Shown one piece after another: positions 1 to 6,036 of a stretch of DNA of 11,626 nt. The DNA is from Anaerolineales bacterium (GTDB taxonomy: Bacteria > Chloroflexota > Anaerolineae > Anaerolineales > Villigracilaceae): positions 1 to 11,626 of the forward strand of contig JAEURF010000026.1 of NCBI GenBank assembly GCA_016789205.1, read 5' to 3'. Each line of letters opens with the position of its first letter. Positions within the stretch are counted from its first letter, which is position 1. Position numbers and translations under genes: made by a program. The notes beneath the pieces are model-generated. The model was not told the DNA's origin. It ran no database searches and worked only from the letters and a program-made list of their open reading frames with translations.

Positions 1-36
1 AAAGAGGAAAGAAGGCGTTTGATGAACATGATAATT

Positions 37-81
37 TCGTCATTGCGAGGAGGGCGAAAGAACATCGCCTCGCAATGACGA
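37..81. repeat. REP-like palindromic intergenic repeat
   Basis: A perfect 14-bp inverted repeat, with arms at 37-50 and 68-81 (left arm TCGTCATTGCGAGG) and a 17-base loop. The arm core GTCATTGCGA recurs at 5981-5990 with its complement, so this is probably a dispersed family and not a gene-specific terminator. No T-run follows in the plus direction; A-rich sequence follows instead. Similar GTCATTGCGA palindromes are dispersed in many bacterial genomes, from general knowledge. It lies 21 bases upstream of the lipoprotein start codon and could fold in that leader. Confidence 0.75.
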
Positions 82-102
82 GTAAAAAAAATTGGAGAAT
101 TA

Positions 103-810
103 ATGAAGAGGATTTTTGTTTTATTTTTTATCATTGCTATCTTGCTTTCATCTTGTAACATGCCCGCTTCAGATACTGTAGACCCGCAAGTGGCGACAGC
201 CGCCGCATTGACAGTAGAAGCCGTGATTGGCAACTCAACACCACTGGCTAGCCCAACAGCTGGTTCACAAGCAAATACAGAAGCCACGCCGACCTATTCA
301 CAACCTTTAGCAAGTTTTGAAGATGTGACCAATTGCCGAACAGGTCCGGGCGTCAATTATGAGCGCGTCACGCAAATTCTGCCCGCTGACTCTGTTGAAA
401 TCATCGGCTTTTATCCACCAAATTATTGGATTGTTTCTACAGATAATGGACCGTGTTGGGTTTCAGGTGAATTTGTGACTCCATCAGGTAGTATTGCGGC
501 AGTACCAACTGTTACTGCTCCACCAACACCACAAGGTAGCGCACCAGATAACGTCAGCCTACAAAGCTGGTTTGTCTCTTGTAACTATGTCACCAACGAA
601 GCCAATGTAACTATTGCATGGTCTGATAAAGATGATGAATCAGGCTATCGCGTTTTTCGCAATAATCAATTAATTGCAGAACTTCCTGAAAATAGCCGAG
701 AATTCAAAGAAACCATCTCTTTACTTTCTGGTCAGAGTGTTGGATATTATGTGGTGGCATTTAATGCGGTTGGAAGTACAAGCAGTAAGTCAATTTCTAT
801 GAGTTGTTAG
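103..810 (+). CDS. Lipoprotein with bacterial SH3 and fibronectin-like domains
   Basis: Predicted secreted lipoprotein of 235 residues. Residues 1-18 form a type II signal peptide: a basic start (MKR), a hydrophobic stretch and the lipobox LSSC, with Cys18 as the lipidated residue. A Thr/Ser/Pro-rich linker runs to about residue 70. An SH3b-like domain follows at about 72-127 (core NCRTGPGVNYERV, ending in CWVSGEFV). After a second Pro/Thr linker, residues 149-235 look like a fibronectin type III or similar beta-sandwich (ITIAW-type strand, SGYRVFRNN, YYVVAFN). Cys78/Cys118 and Cys160/Cys235 could form one disulfide per domain; Cys235 is the last residue. SH3b domains often bind cell-wall or surface ligands, but the ligand here is unknown. 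GGAGA at 94-98 supports the ATG at 103. The gene is a single unit, convergent with typA. Confidence 0.85.
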   Translation: MKRIFVLFFIIAILLSSCNMPASDTVDPQVATAAALTVEAVIGNSTPLASPTAGSQANTEATPTYSQPLASFEDVTNCRTGPGVNYERVTQILPADSVEIIGFYPPNYWIVSTDNGPCWVSGEFVTPSGSIAAVPTVTAPPTPQGSAPDNVSLQSWFVSCNYVTNEANVTIAWSDKDDESGYRVFRNNQLIAELPENSREFKETISLLSGQSVGYYVVAFNAVGSTSSKSISMSC

Positions 811-816
811 AAAAAT

Positions 817-849
817 AAAAATCCGAAGTTTTAAAGACTTCGGATTTTT
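817..849. terminator. Bidirectional intrinsic terminator
   Basis: Arms 821-829 (ATCCGAAGT) and 837-845 are perfectly complementary and extend by A:T pairs to 817-820 and 846-849, leaving a 7-base loop. A T-run follows on the plus strand and the matching A-run precedes it, so the same hairpin can end the lipoprotein transcript (+) and the typA transcript (-). It fills almost the whole gap between the two convergent stop codons. Confidence 0.92.
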
Positions 850-880
850 TTACTTCAAACTGTTTACTAAATACGTTTCT

Positions 881-2743
881 CTACGCTTCCCCAAACTGTT
901 CCTTCACTTTCTTAGTTTGCTTACCTCGTTCATCAGCACTTAAAATGCGTTTGCGAATGCGGTAATTTTCGGGCGTAATTTCTAGCAACTCATCGTCAGA
1001 CAAATACTCAATTGCCTCATCAAGAGACATGCGTCTGGGCGGTGTGAGGCGGATTTCCATATCGCCACCAGCAGAACGGATATTGGTCAAATGTTTTTTC
1101 TTGCACACATTTACAGAAATATCTTGTCCGCGCGCATTTTCGCCAATCACCATACCTTCGTATACTTCCACACCCGGACCGACAAATAACGTGCCACGCT
1201 CTTCAGCAGACTTCAACGCATATGCAGTGGTTGTGCCTTGTTCCCATGCCACAATCGAACCATTTGTACGCGAAGAAATATTCCCCGCCAATTCATCATA
1301 GCCATGAAAAATAGTGTGCATCACACCTGCGCCACGCGTAGAGGTGAGAAATTGATAACGGAAGCCGAGCAAGCCACGCGTTGGGGCGATGTAAACCACA
1401 CGCGTCATTCCCTGACCTGCATCCTGCATGTCAATCATTTTGCCTCGTCTTGAACCAAGCATTTCGACTACTGCCCCTACAGTTTCACTGCTGGTTTCAA
1501 TATGAACTTCTTCAAATGGCTCAAGCAACGCACCATCTTCTGCTTTGTGATAAATCACCTCAGGACGTGAGACTTGAAATTCATAGCCTTCACGACGCAT
1601 GGTTTCAATTAAGATTCCTAAATGCAATTCACCACGACCTGAAACCAAAAAGTTTTCAGCAGAATCAGTATCTTCCACACGCAACGAAACATTCGTGCGT
1701 AATTCTTCATATAAACGTTCACGCAAATTACGAGAAGTTCCCCACTTACCTTCTTTACCAGCAAATGGAGATGTATTCACACCAAAGGTCATGCGTACAG
1801 TTGGTTCTTCCACTTTAATGGTCGGCAAGGCAACTGGGTTTGCAGGGTCTGCCAATGTTTCACCAATCGAAATTTCGTCTAAGCCAGCCAATGAAATAAT
1901 GTCACCAGCAACCGCTTCTTCAATTTCTACTTTGTTTAATCCTTTGAAGGTGTAAAGATATTTTGCGGATTCAGGCAAAACTGTCCCATCCATTTTGATG
2001 CGCGCTAATCTTTGATTCGCTTTAATTTTCCCGGCAAACACGCGCCCAACGGCAGTCACACCGCGATAATCATCATAGCCAAGTGTCGTAACAAGCATTT
2101 GCAAAGGTGCGTCCGGGTCAACTTTAGGGGCAGGAATGTGTTTAAGAATCGTGTCAAACATCGGCTGTAAATTTGAATCTCCGTCTAATTCTGGCGTGAG
2201 ACTCGCTTTACCGGCAGTTGCTTGCGCATAAATGACTGGGAAATCCGCTTGTTCTTCGCTTGCACCAAGTTCAATAAATAAGTCAAAAGTTTCATTTAAT
2301 ACACGAGATGGTTCTGCATCTTTGCGGTCAACTTTATTGATAACCACGATGGCTTTATGTCCCATTTCAAGTGCTTTTTTTAATACGAAGCGCGTTTGTG
2401 GCATAGGACCTTCAGCGGCATCCACCAATAAAAGCACACCATCTACCATGTTCATCACACGTTCTACTTCGCCACCAAAATCGGCATGTCCGGGTGTATC
2501 CACGATATTGATTTTGATAGGGTTGCCTGTTTGTGGGTCATTCAAAGTAATGGCTGTATTCTTTGCAAGAATAGTAATGCCACGTTCGCGTTCAAGGTCA
2601 TTTGAATCCATCACACGTTCTGCTACTTGTTGATTTTCACGAAAGGTGTGAGATTGACGCAACAATCCATCTACGAGCGTAGTTTTCCCATGGTCAACAT
2701 GGGCGATAATAGCAATATTTCTAAGGTCGGTTCTTTCAATCAT
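881..2743 (-). CDS. typA: Translational GTPase TypA/BipA
   Basis: Ribosome-binding GTPase of the EF-G/LepA class, acting in ribosome assembly and stress adaptation. With the start used here the protein has 620 residues, close to the usual 600-615. GTPase motifs are intact: AHVDHGKT at 14-21 (P-loop), RGITI at 54-58 (switch I), DTPGH at 82-86, NKVD at 136-139 and YAQATAG near 172-178 as the G5 region. The C-terminal half carries the EF-G-like domains and the TypA-specific part (for example LGSRRGKM and RGLLGFRYQFLT). The frame is open ten codons further upstream (to 2773), but those codons fall in the hairpin at 2774-2802 and its T-run. The ATG at 2743 gives the canonical MIERTDLRNIAI start, with AAGGA at 2755-2759 as a somewhat distant ribosome site (11 bases). 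No shared operon partner is obvious. Confidence 0.96.
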   Translation of the reverse strand: MIERTDLRNIAIIAHVDHGKTTLVDGLLRQSHTFRENQQVAERVMDSNDLERERGITILAKNTAITLNDPQTGNPIKINIVDTPGHADFGGEVERVMNMVDGVLLLVDAAEGPMPQTRFVLKKALEMGHKAIVVINKVDRKDAEPSRVLNETFDLFIELGASEEQADFPVIYAQATAGKASLTPELDGDSNLQPMFDTILKHIPAPKVDPDAPLQMLVTTLGYDDYRGVTAVGRVFAGKIKANQRLARIKMDGTVLPESAKYLYTFKGLNKVEIEEAVAGDIISLAGLDEISIGETLADPANPVALPTIKVEEPTVRMTFGVNTSPFAGKEGKWGTSRNLRERLYEELRTNVSLRVEDTDSAENFLVSGRGELHLGILIETMRREGYEFQVSRPEVIYHKAEDGALLEPFEEVHIETSSETVGAVVEMLGSRRGKMIDMQDAGQGMTRVVYIAPTRGLLGFRYQFLTSTRGAGVMHTIFHGYDELAGNISSRTNGSIVAWEQGTTTAYALKSAEERGTLFVGPGVEVYEGMVIGENARGQDISVNVCKKKHLTNIRSAGGDMEIRLTPPRRMSLDEAIEYLSDDELLEITPENYRIRKRILSADERGKQTKKVKEQFGEA

Positions 2744-2771
2744 TATTATTTCATTCCTTGTCTTTACACAC

Positions 2772-2802
2772 AAAAACCCTCGACATGGAAAGCCGAGGGT
2801 TT
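2772..2802 (-). terminator. Hairpin with short T-run between glycosyltransferase gene and typA
   Basis: Arms 2774-2782 and 2794-2802 pair perfectly (9 bp, core CCCTCG/CGAGGG) around an 11-base loop. Read on the minus strand, five T (2776-2772) form the end of the stem and its tail. This fits a terminator for the four-gene operon ending at 2870. It also lies only 28 bases upstream of the typA start, leaving no room for a promoter in between. It therefore probably sits in the typA leader as well, or typA depends on read-through. Confidence 0.65.
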
Positions 2803-2869
2803 AATAGATTGGTTCGGCGTGCAAATCATATTTTATCAGATGGATGAGTTTTGAGGAAGGGCGTTAAAT

Positions 2870-3619
2870 TTACAGTCTTGCGAGCTTCCCTGCTTTACGT
2901 ATATCGCGATAATTCCACCAGACTTGCCAAATTCGCACGGCGGCTTCCATTTGAATCTTGAAAGACATTTTCGATTTTCCCCAACGCCGGTCTGCAAAAT
3001 AAATTGGGGCTTCGCCAATTTTGAATTCTAAGCAATGCGCAAGGTAAATCATCTCAACCAAAAACACATACCCACTTGAATAAATATGCTCAAACGGAAT
3101 TTGTTTTAACGTTTCACTGCGCCACATGCGATACCCCGTCGTCACATCATGCAAAGGCAAACGCAAAATACTGCGTGCATAAAAATTCCCAAATGCTGAA
3201 AGTGCTTTTCTCCAAAGGGGCCATTGCGTATCCACGGAGCCGCCGGGTGTATAACGAGAGCCTAAAACAACATCATTTGACTCAAGCATTTTGGACATCT
3301 CTACCAGCGCGGCAGGATCATGAGAAAAATCCGCATCCATCTGGACGACGACTTGGGCATTGCTCGTCAATATTCTTTGAAACCCATTCAGATAGGCTGA
3401 ACGCAATCCCATTTTGCCGGGGCGATGTAATACTTCGATTCGGTCTGGATATTCTTTCGCAAGATTATCTGCAATTTTTCCTGTGCCATCTGGGCTATTG
3501 TCATCTACAACTAATAAATGCAAATCCAGTGGAAGCGAAAATAAAGCGGAGACCAATTTAGGAAGGTTCTCCGCTTCGTTATACGTTGGGGTGATAACAG
3601 TAATTTTCAAACTGTTCAT
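2870..3619 (-). CDS. Family 2 glycosyltransferase, dolichol/polyprenol-phosphate mannose synthase type
   Basis: Predicted to transfer a sugar, most likely mannose from GDP-mannose, onto a polyprenyl phosphate at the inner face of the membrane, giving a lipid-linked donor for glycolipid or protein glycosylation. The 249-residue protein is one GT-A domain: TPTYNEAENLP at 10-20, DDNSPDGTG at 39-47, the metal-binding DAD at 95-97 within QMDADFSHDP, GSRY at 120-123, TGYRMWR at 161-167 and FADRRWGKSKM at 208-218. All are typical of the Dpm1 group. There is no C-terminal membrane domain, so it matches the soluble, Dpm1-like size class. Mannose is inferred from family resemblance; glucose is possible. 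The ATG overlaps the stop of the upstream response-regulator gene (ATGA at 3616-3619), which implies translational coupling. The mannose-1-phosphate guanylyltransferase fragment at 11494-11626 would supply its donor. Confidence 0.88.
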   Translation of the reverse strand: MNSLKITVITPTYNEAENLPKLVSALFSLPLDLHLLVVDDNSPDGTGKIADNLAKEYPDRIEVLHRPGKMGLRSAYLNGFQRILTSNAQVVVQMDADFSHDPAALVEMSKMLESNDVVLGSRYTPGGSVDTQWPLWRKALSAFGNFYARSILRLPLHDVTTGYRMWRSETLKQIPFEHIYSSGYVFLVEMIYLAHCLEFKIGEAPIYFADRRWGKSKMSFKIQMEAAVRIWQVWWNYRDIRKAGKLARL

Positions 3620-4473
3620 TTATTTTTTAGATTTATCAATTCCGTCTTCAATTGGTTGACATCGCCTTTGTAATTCTTAAGAGAGGCAATATCATTAAGT
3701 TTGGCATTTAGGCGGTCTTTTTGTTTTGCCATTTGCTCACGGTCCTTGAGCGGATAAAAATATTCCATAGACTGGTCTAAACGCGAACGAAGTTTTTCAT
3801 TCAAAGAAGAAACATTAGCAGATGGAACTAATAAAACAAAATCCGTAGAGGTTAAGTGACCAAAAAAGTCTTCGGCGCGGCTGAATTCGCGTAAGGTATT
3901 GCCAATCATTAAACTAATCGCACGTAAGACATCATCAGAAGCGACAAAGCCATAGGCTTCACGGAAAGCATCCATATTGTTTAATGAAACCGAAATTAAG
4001 GCTGTGCCATCTTTGCCAAGTACATCAGAAAGTTTTTCATCTACCAATGCACCTTCCGGCAAACCCGTGACAGGGTTGGTCAATGACCCTTGACTGACAC
4101 GATTCAGTGCATTGCGAACACGCAAACGTAATTCTTGAATGTCAAACGGCTTGGTGATGTAATCATCTGCACCGATTTCTAAACCTTGCAATTTATCGGA
4201 ACGGTCACGTTTTTCGGTTAGGAAAATAATTGGAATATCAGAAGTGCGACGGTCTTTTCGCAGGCGATGGGCTACTTCATAACCATCAATATCTGGTAAA
4301 CGAATATCTAAAATGGCTAAGTCTGGTGGGGATTGTTGAGCAGAGCGAACACCATCTTCTCCCCAGTTGACAGTGGCGACGTCATATTCCTGTGAACGAA
4401 AATATGCCGTGAGCATTTCGGCTACATCAGGGTCGTCTTCTACGATGAGGATTTTTGATTTGGTGTCTGTCAT
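3616..4473 (-). CDS. Response regulator with degenerate GGDEF domain and C-terminal coiled coil
   Basis: 285 residues. The receiver domain (about 6-122) is complete: acidic pocket EDD at 12-14, phospho-acceptor Asp56 in LAILDIRLP, Thr86 and Lys108 in TKPFD. Residues about 132-220 resemble a diguanylate cyclase domain, starting with NPVTGLPEG and containing FGHLTSTDFVLLVP. The GGDEF signature is replaced by TSTDF at 208-212, so loss of catalysis is expected. It may instead be a binding or dimerisation domain. Residues about 240-285 are highly charged and Lys/Leu/Asn-rich, probably a coiled-coil tail (inferred). The gene follows the V4R gene after 17 bases, with AAGGG as a weak ribosome site, and shares ATGA with the glycosyltransferase gene. 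No histidine kinase is present in the window, so the phosphate source is unknown. Confidence 0.88.
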   Translation of the reverse strand: MTDTKSKILIVEDDPDVAEMLTAYFRSQEYDVATVNWGEDGVRSAQQSPPDLAILDIRLPDIDGYEVAHRLRKDRRTSDIPIIFLTEKRDRSDKLQGLEIGADDYITKPFDIQELRLRVRNALNRVSQGSLTNPVTGLPEGALVDEKLSDVLGKDGTALISVSLNNMDAFREAYGFVASDDVLRAISLMIGNTLREFSRAEDFFGHLTSTDFVLLVPSANVSSLNEKLRSRLDQSMEYFYPLKDREQMAKQKDRLNAKLNDIASLKNYKGDVNQLKTELINLKNK

Positions 4474-4490
4474 ACCAGACCCTTATTGGA

Positions 4491-5126
4491 TTAAGAGATT
4501 GGTTCTTTTTGAACGATGAATTCGCAAACACTGTCGCCCATGGCAACACATTTGGATTCGTTGACGCGGAATTCATTTCCGCCGGAAACCCATTTGAGGC
4601 TTTCTTGTAACAAGCCTGTGGCAATAAAGCATACAGGTTTATCGGCACCGGTTCTGCCCCAGCAACATGGGCATTTGTGAATCGTCCAGACCCATTCGGA
4701 ATCTTTTTCTTCAACTGTAGTTTGCTGGTCAGAAAGTTGGGAGAAGATTTTTGCAAACGCGGGCAGACCAATTCTCAACTTGGATTGAAGCGGTAATACT
4801 ACGAAGGCTAAATCGGCGGCTCCGGCTAAGGCTCCAAAGTTTCGGAGTGCGTCAGCAAAGGTGGCGCGTCCAGCACGAAGTGCAAGACCACGCCCGCCAC
4901 GTGGACCGTACATTTCTTCTAATGATGAACCGATAGCTGAAAGTTCGGCAAAATCGAAACCTTTATCTAAGTTATCGGGTGGGTAGTTTTCAATATAATG
5001 ACCTAAACCACCAAGGTTGAGGATGGCGTTTAGACCGTTTTTTCCCATCACTTCTTCGAGAGATTTGATGGTGATTAAACCAAATTTGTTGGGGTAGTAT
5101 AGACCGGCTTTTTGGATGGGGCTCAT
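4491..5126 (-). CDS. V4R (4-vinyl reductase-like) domain protein
   Basis: 211 residues, cytoplasmic, without signal peptide or membrane segment. The C-terminal part (about 140-206) is a V4R domain, with the family pattern KCPCCWGR, then KPVCFIATGLLQESLKWVSGG, then SKCVAMGDSVCEF. V4R domains bind small hydrophobic ligands or metal in bacterial sensors and are related to the Bet3 subunit of the eukaryotic TRAPP complex. Cys152, Cys154, Cys155, Cys166, Cys193 and Cys201, with His150, are possible metal or redox ligands. The N-terminal half (1-135) resembles the leading part of stand-alone V4R proteins (LGGLGHYIENYPPDNLDKGFDF) and has no enzyme signature. GGAGAA is well placed before the ATG at 5126, ten bases after the Roadblock stop. 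The context points to a sensor or adaptor feeding the response regulator next door; the ligand is unknown. Confidence 0.85.
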   Translation of the reverse strand: MSPIQKAGLYYPNKFGLITIKSLEEVMGKNGLNAILNLGGLGHYIENYPPDNLDKGFDFAELSAIGSSLEEMYGPRGGRGLALRAGRATFADALRNFGALAGAADLAFVVLPLQSKLRIGLPAFAKIFSQLSDQQTTVEEKDSEWVWTIHKCPCCWGRTGADKPVCFIATGLLQESLKWVSGGNEFRVNESKCVAMGDSVCEFIVQKEPIS

Positions 5127-5136
5127 AGGTTCTCCA

Positions 5137-5508
5137 CTAAATCAGCTTTGCAAGGTCTTCGGCGGCACGGCGCATATCAAGGAAGATGAGACCCAGTTTG
5201 GCTTGTTCGCGAGCCAATGCTGTTAGGACTGCTTCTTCACCAACAGACATAAGGACGACATATCCTTTAACGCCTTTGATATACACTTGCTCTAAAGAGC
5301 CGCGTCCTAATTCACCTGCAATGCGTTCACCTAATGATAACATTGCCGCAGACATGGCGGATACACGGTCTTCTTCTACACCTTGCGGAAGTGCAGAGGC
5401 AATACTTAAGCCATCTACACTTACGACGGCTGATGCTTCAATATCGGGTGAGGATGCCTGCAATTCGCGCAGACGATCTACCATTTGTTGCGTTCGGTTT
5501 TTAGACAA
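5137..5508 (-). CDS. Roadblock/LC7 domain protein (MglB-like), TTG start
   Basis: 123 residues forming essentially one Roadblock/LC7 domain: an N-terminal helix (QQMVDRLRELQAS), the strand pair ASAVVSVDGLSIASALP, helix AMSAAMLSLGERIAGEL, strands EQVYIKGVKGYVVLMSVG and AVLTALAR, and a C-terminal helix. Such proteins dimerise and often regulate small Ras-like GTPases, for example MglB acting on MglA. No MglA-type GTPase gene lies in this window. The start is TTG at 5508, chosen because GGAGGG at 5514-5519 stands 5 bases upstream. The first in-frame ATG (residue 9, 5484) would cut the first helix and has no such site. It is the first gene of the operon, about 65 bases downstream of the predicted transcription start, and is probably the partner or scaffold of the V4R protein (inference). 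Confidence 0.88.
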   Translation of the reverse strand: MSKNRTQQMVDRLRELQASSPDIEASAVVSVDGLSIASALPQGVEEDRVSAMSAAMLSLGERIAGELGRGSLEQVYIKGVKGYVVLMSVGEEAVLTALAREQAKLGLIFLDMRRAAEDLAKLI

Positions 5509-5528
5509 GCCGACCCTCCGGGTGAAAA

Positions 5529-5549
5529 TATAAACGCCCCAAGTTTATA
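5529..5549. repeat. Inverted repeat in the leader of the Roadblock operon
   Basis: Perfect 7-bp arms TATAAAC (5529-5535) and GTTTATA (5543-5549) around a 7-base spacer. It lies between the predicted transcription start (about 5573) and the ribosome site (5514-5519). It could be a leader hairpin or a protein-binding site. A second short inverted repeat, GTCAT/ATGAC at 5556-5560 and 5574-5578, overlaps the predicted start of transcription. Confidence 0.5.
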
Positions 5550-5579
5550 CAGGACGTCATCTTTTAATATGATATGACA

Positions 5580-5608
5580 ATTTTAGAGCAGTGCGTGTAT
5601 TGTGTCAA
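5580..5608 (-). promoter_or_regulatory. Sigma70-type promoter of the Roadblock-V4R-regulator-glycosyltransferase operon
   Basis: On the minus strand, TTGACA (5608-5603) is followed by exactly 17 bases and TAAAAT (5585-5580). The -35 matches consensus fully and the -10 in five of six positions. Transcription would start near 5573, leaving a leader of about 65 bases before the TTG start. This suggests fairly strong constitutive expression unless an operator is present. Confidence 0.82.
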
Positions 5609-5691
5609 GTTCGGGGTTTGCAAATTGGTAAAGTGGCTGGTGACTTGAACATAGAAAATAAAGCAGATTACATGGAAAGTGAAGATTTATA

Positions 5692-5720
5692 TTGACATGG
5701 TTATAACGGCATGGTAAACT
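5692..5720 (+). promoter_or_regulatory. Sigma70-type promoter of tRNA-Asp
   Basis: TTGACA at 5692-5697, a 17-base spacer and TAAACT at 5715-5720. Transcription would start near 5727, about 12 bases before the mature 5' end of the tRNA. It is divergent from the operon promoter at 5580-5608. Confidence 0.8.
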
Positions 5721-5738
5721 TTCGCCCGCTTGTTAGAT

Positions 5739-5815
5739 GGTCTCGTGGTGTAGCGGCCTAACATGCGGCCCTGTCAAGGCCGAGATCGCGGGTTCGAATC
5801 CCGTCGGGACCGCCA
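5739..5815 (+). tRNA. tRNA-Asp (anticodon GTC), CCA encoded
   Basis: Full cloverleaf. The acceptor stem GGTCTCG pairs with CGGGACC (5805-5811, one G:T). The D-stem is GTGT/ACAT, the anticodon stem CGGCC/GGCCG with loop CTGTCAA, so the anticodon is GTC at 5773-5775. The T-arm is GCGGG-TTCGAAT-CCCGT. The discriminator is G5812 and the CCA end is encoded at 5813-5815. A terminator follows immediately, so this is a single-tRNA transcript. Confidence 0.97.
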
Positions 5816-5816
5816 G

Positions 5817-5852
5817 AAAAAAACAAATCGTCTAATTGGCGATTTGTTTTTT
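5817..5852 (+). terminator. Intrinsic terminator after tRNA-Asp
   Basis: The sequence up to 5830 (AAAACAAATCG) pairs with CGATTTGTTTT from 5840 across a 9-base loop (5831-5839), and a T-run follows. The placement two bases after the CCA end fits termination of the tRNA transcript. Confidence 0.88.
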
Positions 5853-5853
5853 A

Positions 5854-5881
5854 TTGATAAGTTAAAAAATTATAGTAAAAT
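5854..5881 (+). promoter_or_regulatory. Promoter of tRNA-Leu
   Basis: TTGATA at 5854-5859, a 16-base spacer and TAAAAT at 5876-5881, immediately after the tRNA-Asp terminator. The start would fall near 5888, only a few bases before the mature tRNA end at 5892. The transcript may continue into the dGTPase gene. Confidence 0.7.
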
Positions 5882-5891
5882 ATTACTTGCC

Positions 5892-5975
5892 GGGGCGATG
5901 GCGGAATCGGCAGACGCAACGGACTTAAAATCCGTCGGTAGTGATACTGTGAGGGTTCGACCCCCTCTCGCCCCA
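5892..5975 (+). tRNA. tRNA-Leu (anticodon TAA), CCA not encoded
   Basis: Class II tRNA of 84 bases. The acceptor stem GGGGCGA (5892-5898) pairs perfectly with TCGCCCC (5968-5974). The anticodon stem ACGGA/TCCGT encloses CTTAAAA, giving anticodon TAA at 5926-5928. A long variable arm follows (about CGGTAGTGATACTG). The T-arm is GAGGG-TTCGACC-CCCTC and the discriminator is A5975. The next bases are CAA, so CCA must be added after transcription, unlike in the neighbouring tRNA-Asp. Confidence 0.96.
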
Positions 5976-5980
5976 CAAAT

Positions 5981-6022
5981 GTCATTGCGACTCTTGACTC
6001 AGGATGTTGCAATGACGTTTTT
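5981..6022 (+). repeat. Second copy of the GTCATTGCGA palindrome, terminator-like
   Basis: Arms GTCATTGC (5981-5988) and GCAATGAC (6009-6016) are perfect complements, extended by one G:T and one A:T pair. The arm sequence matches the repeat at 37-81, but the central part differs. GTTTTT follows at 6017-6022, so the hairpin could also act as a partial terminator between tRNA-Leu and the dGTPase gene. Confidence 0.6.
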
Positions 6023-6036
6023 ATCTAAAGGCAAAA

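Noticed and set aside
1..22. Possible C-terminal end of an upstream plus-strand gene (KRKEGV, stop at 20-22)
   Set aside because: Seven codons without a recognisable motif cannot be told from chance.
3..161. Open frame through the palindrome at 37-81
   Set aside because: It is the usual pseudo-coding look of such repeats, and it overlaps the signal peptide of the lipoprotein in another frame.
1029..2633. Several plus-strand open frames of 70-145 codons inside typA
   Set aside because: They are antisense to a conserved GTPase with intact motifs, and have no ribosome sites or family signatures.
4427..4771. Minus-strand frame of 114 codons overlapping the V4R and response-regulator genes
   Set aside because: Low-complexity, Pro/Lys-rich translation in another frame of two recognisable genes.
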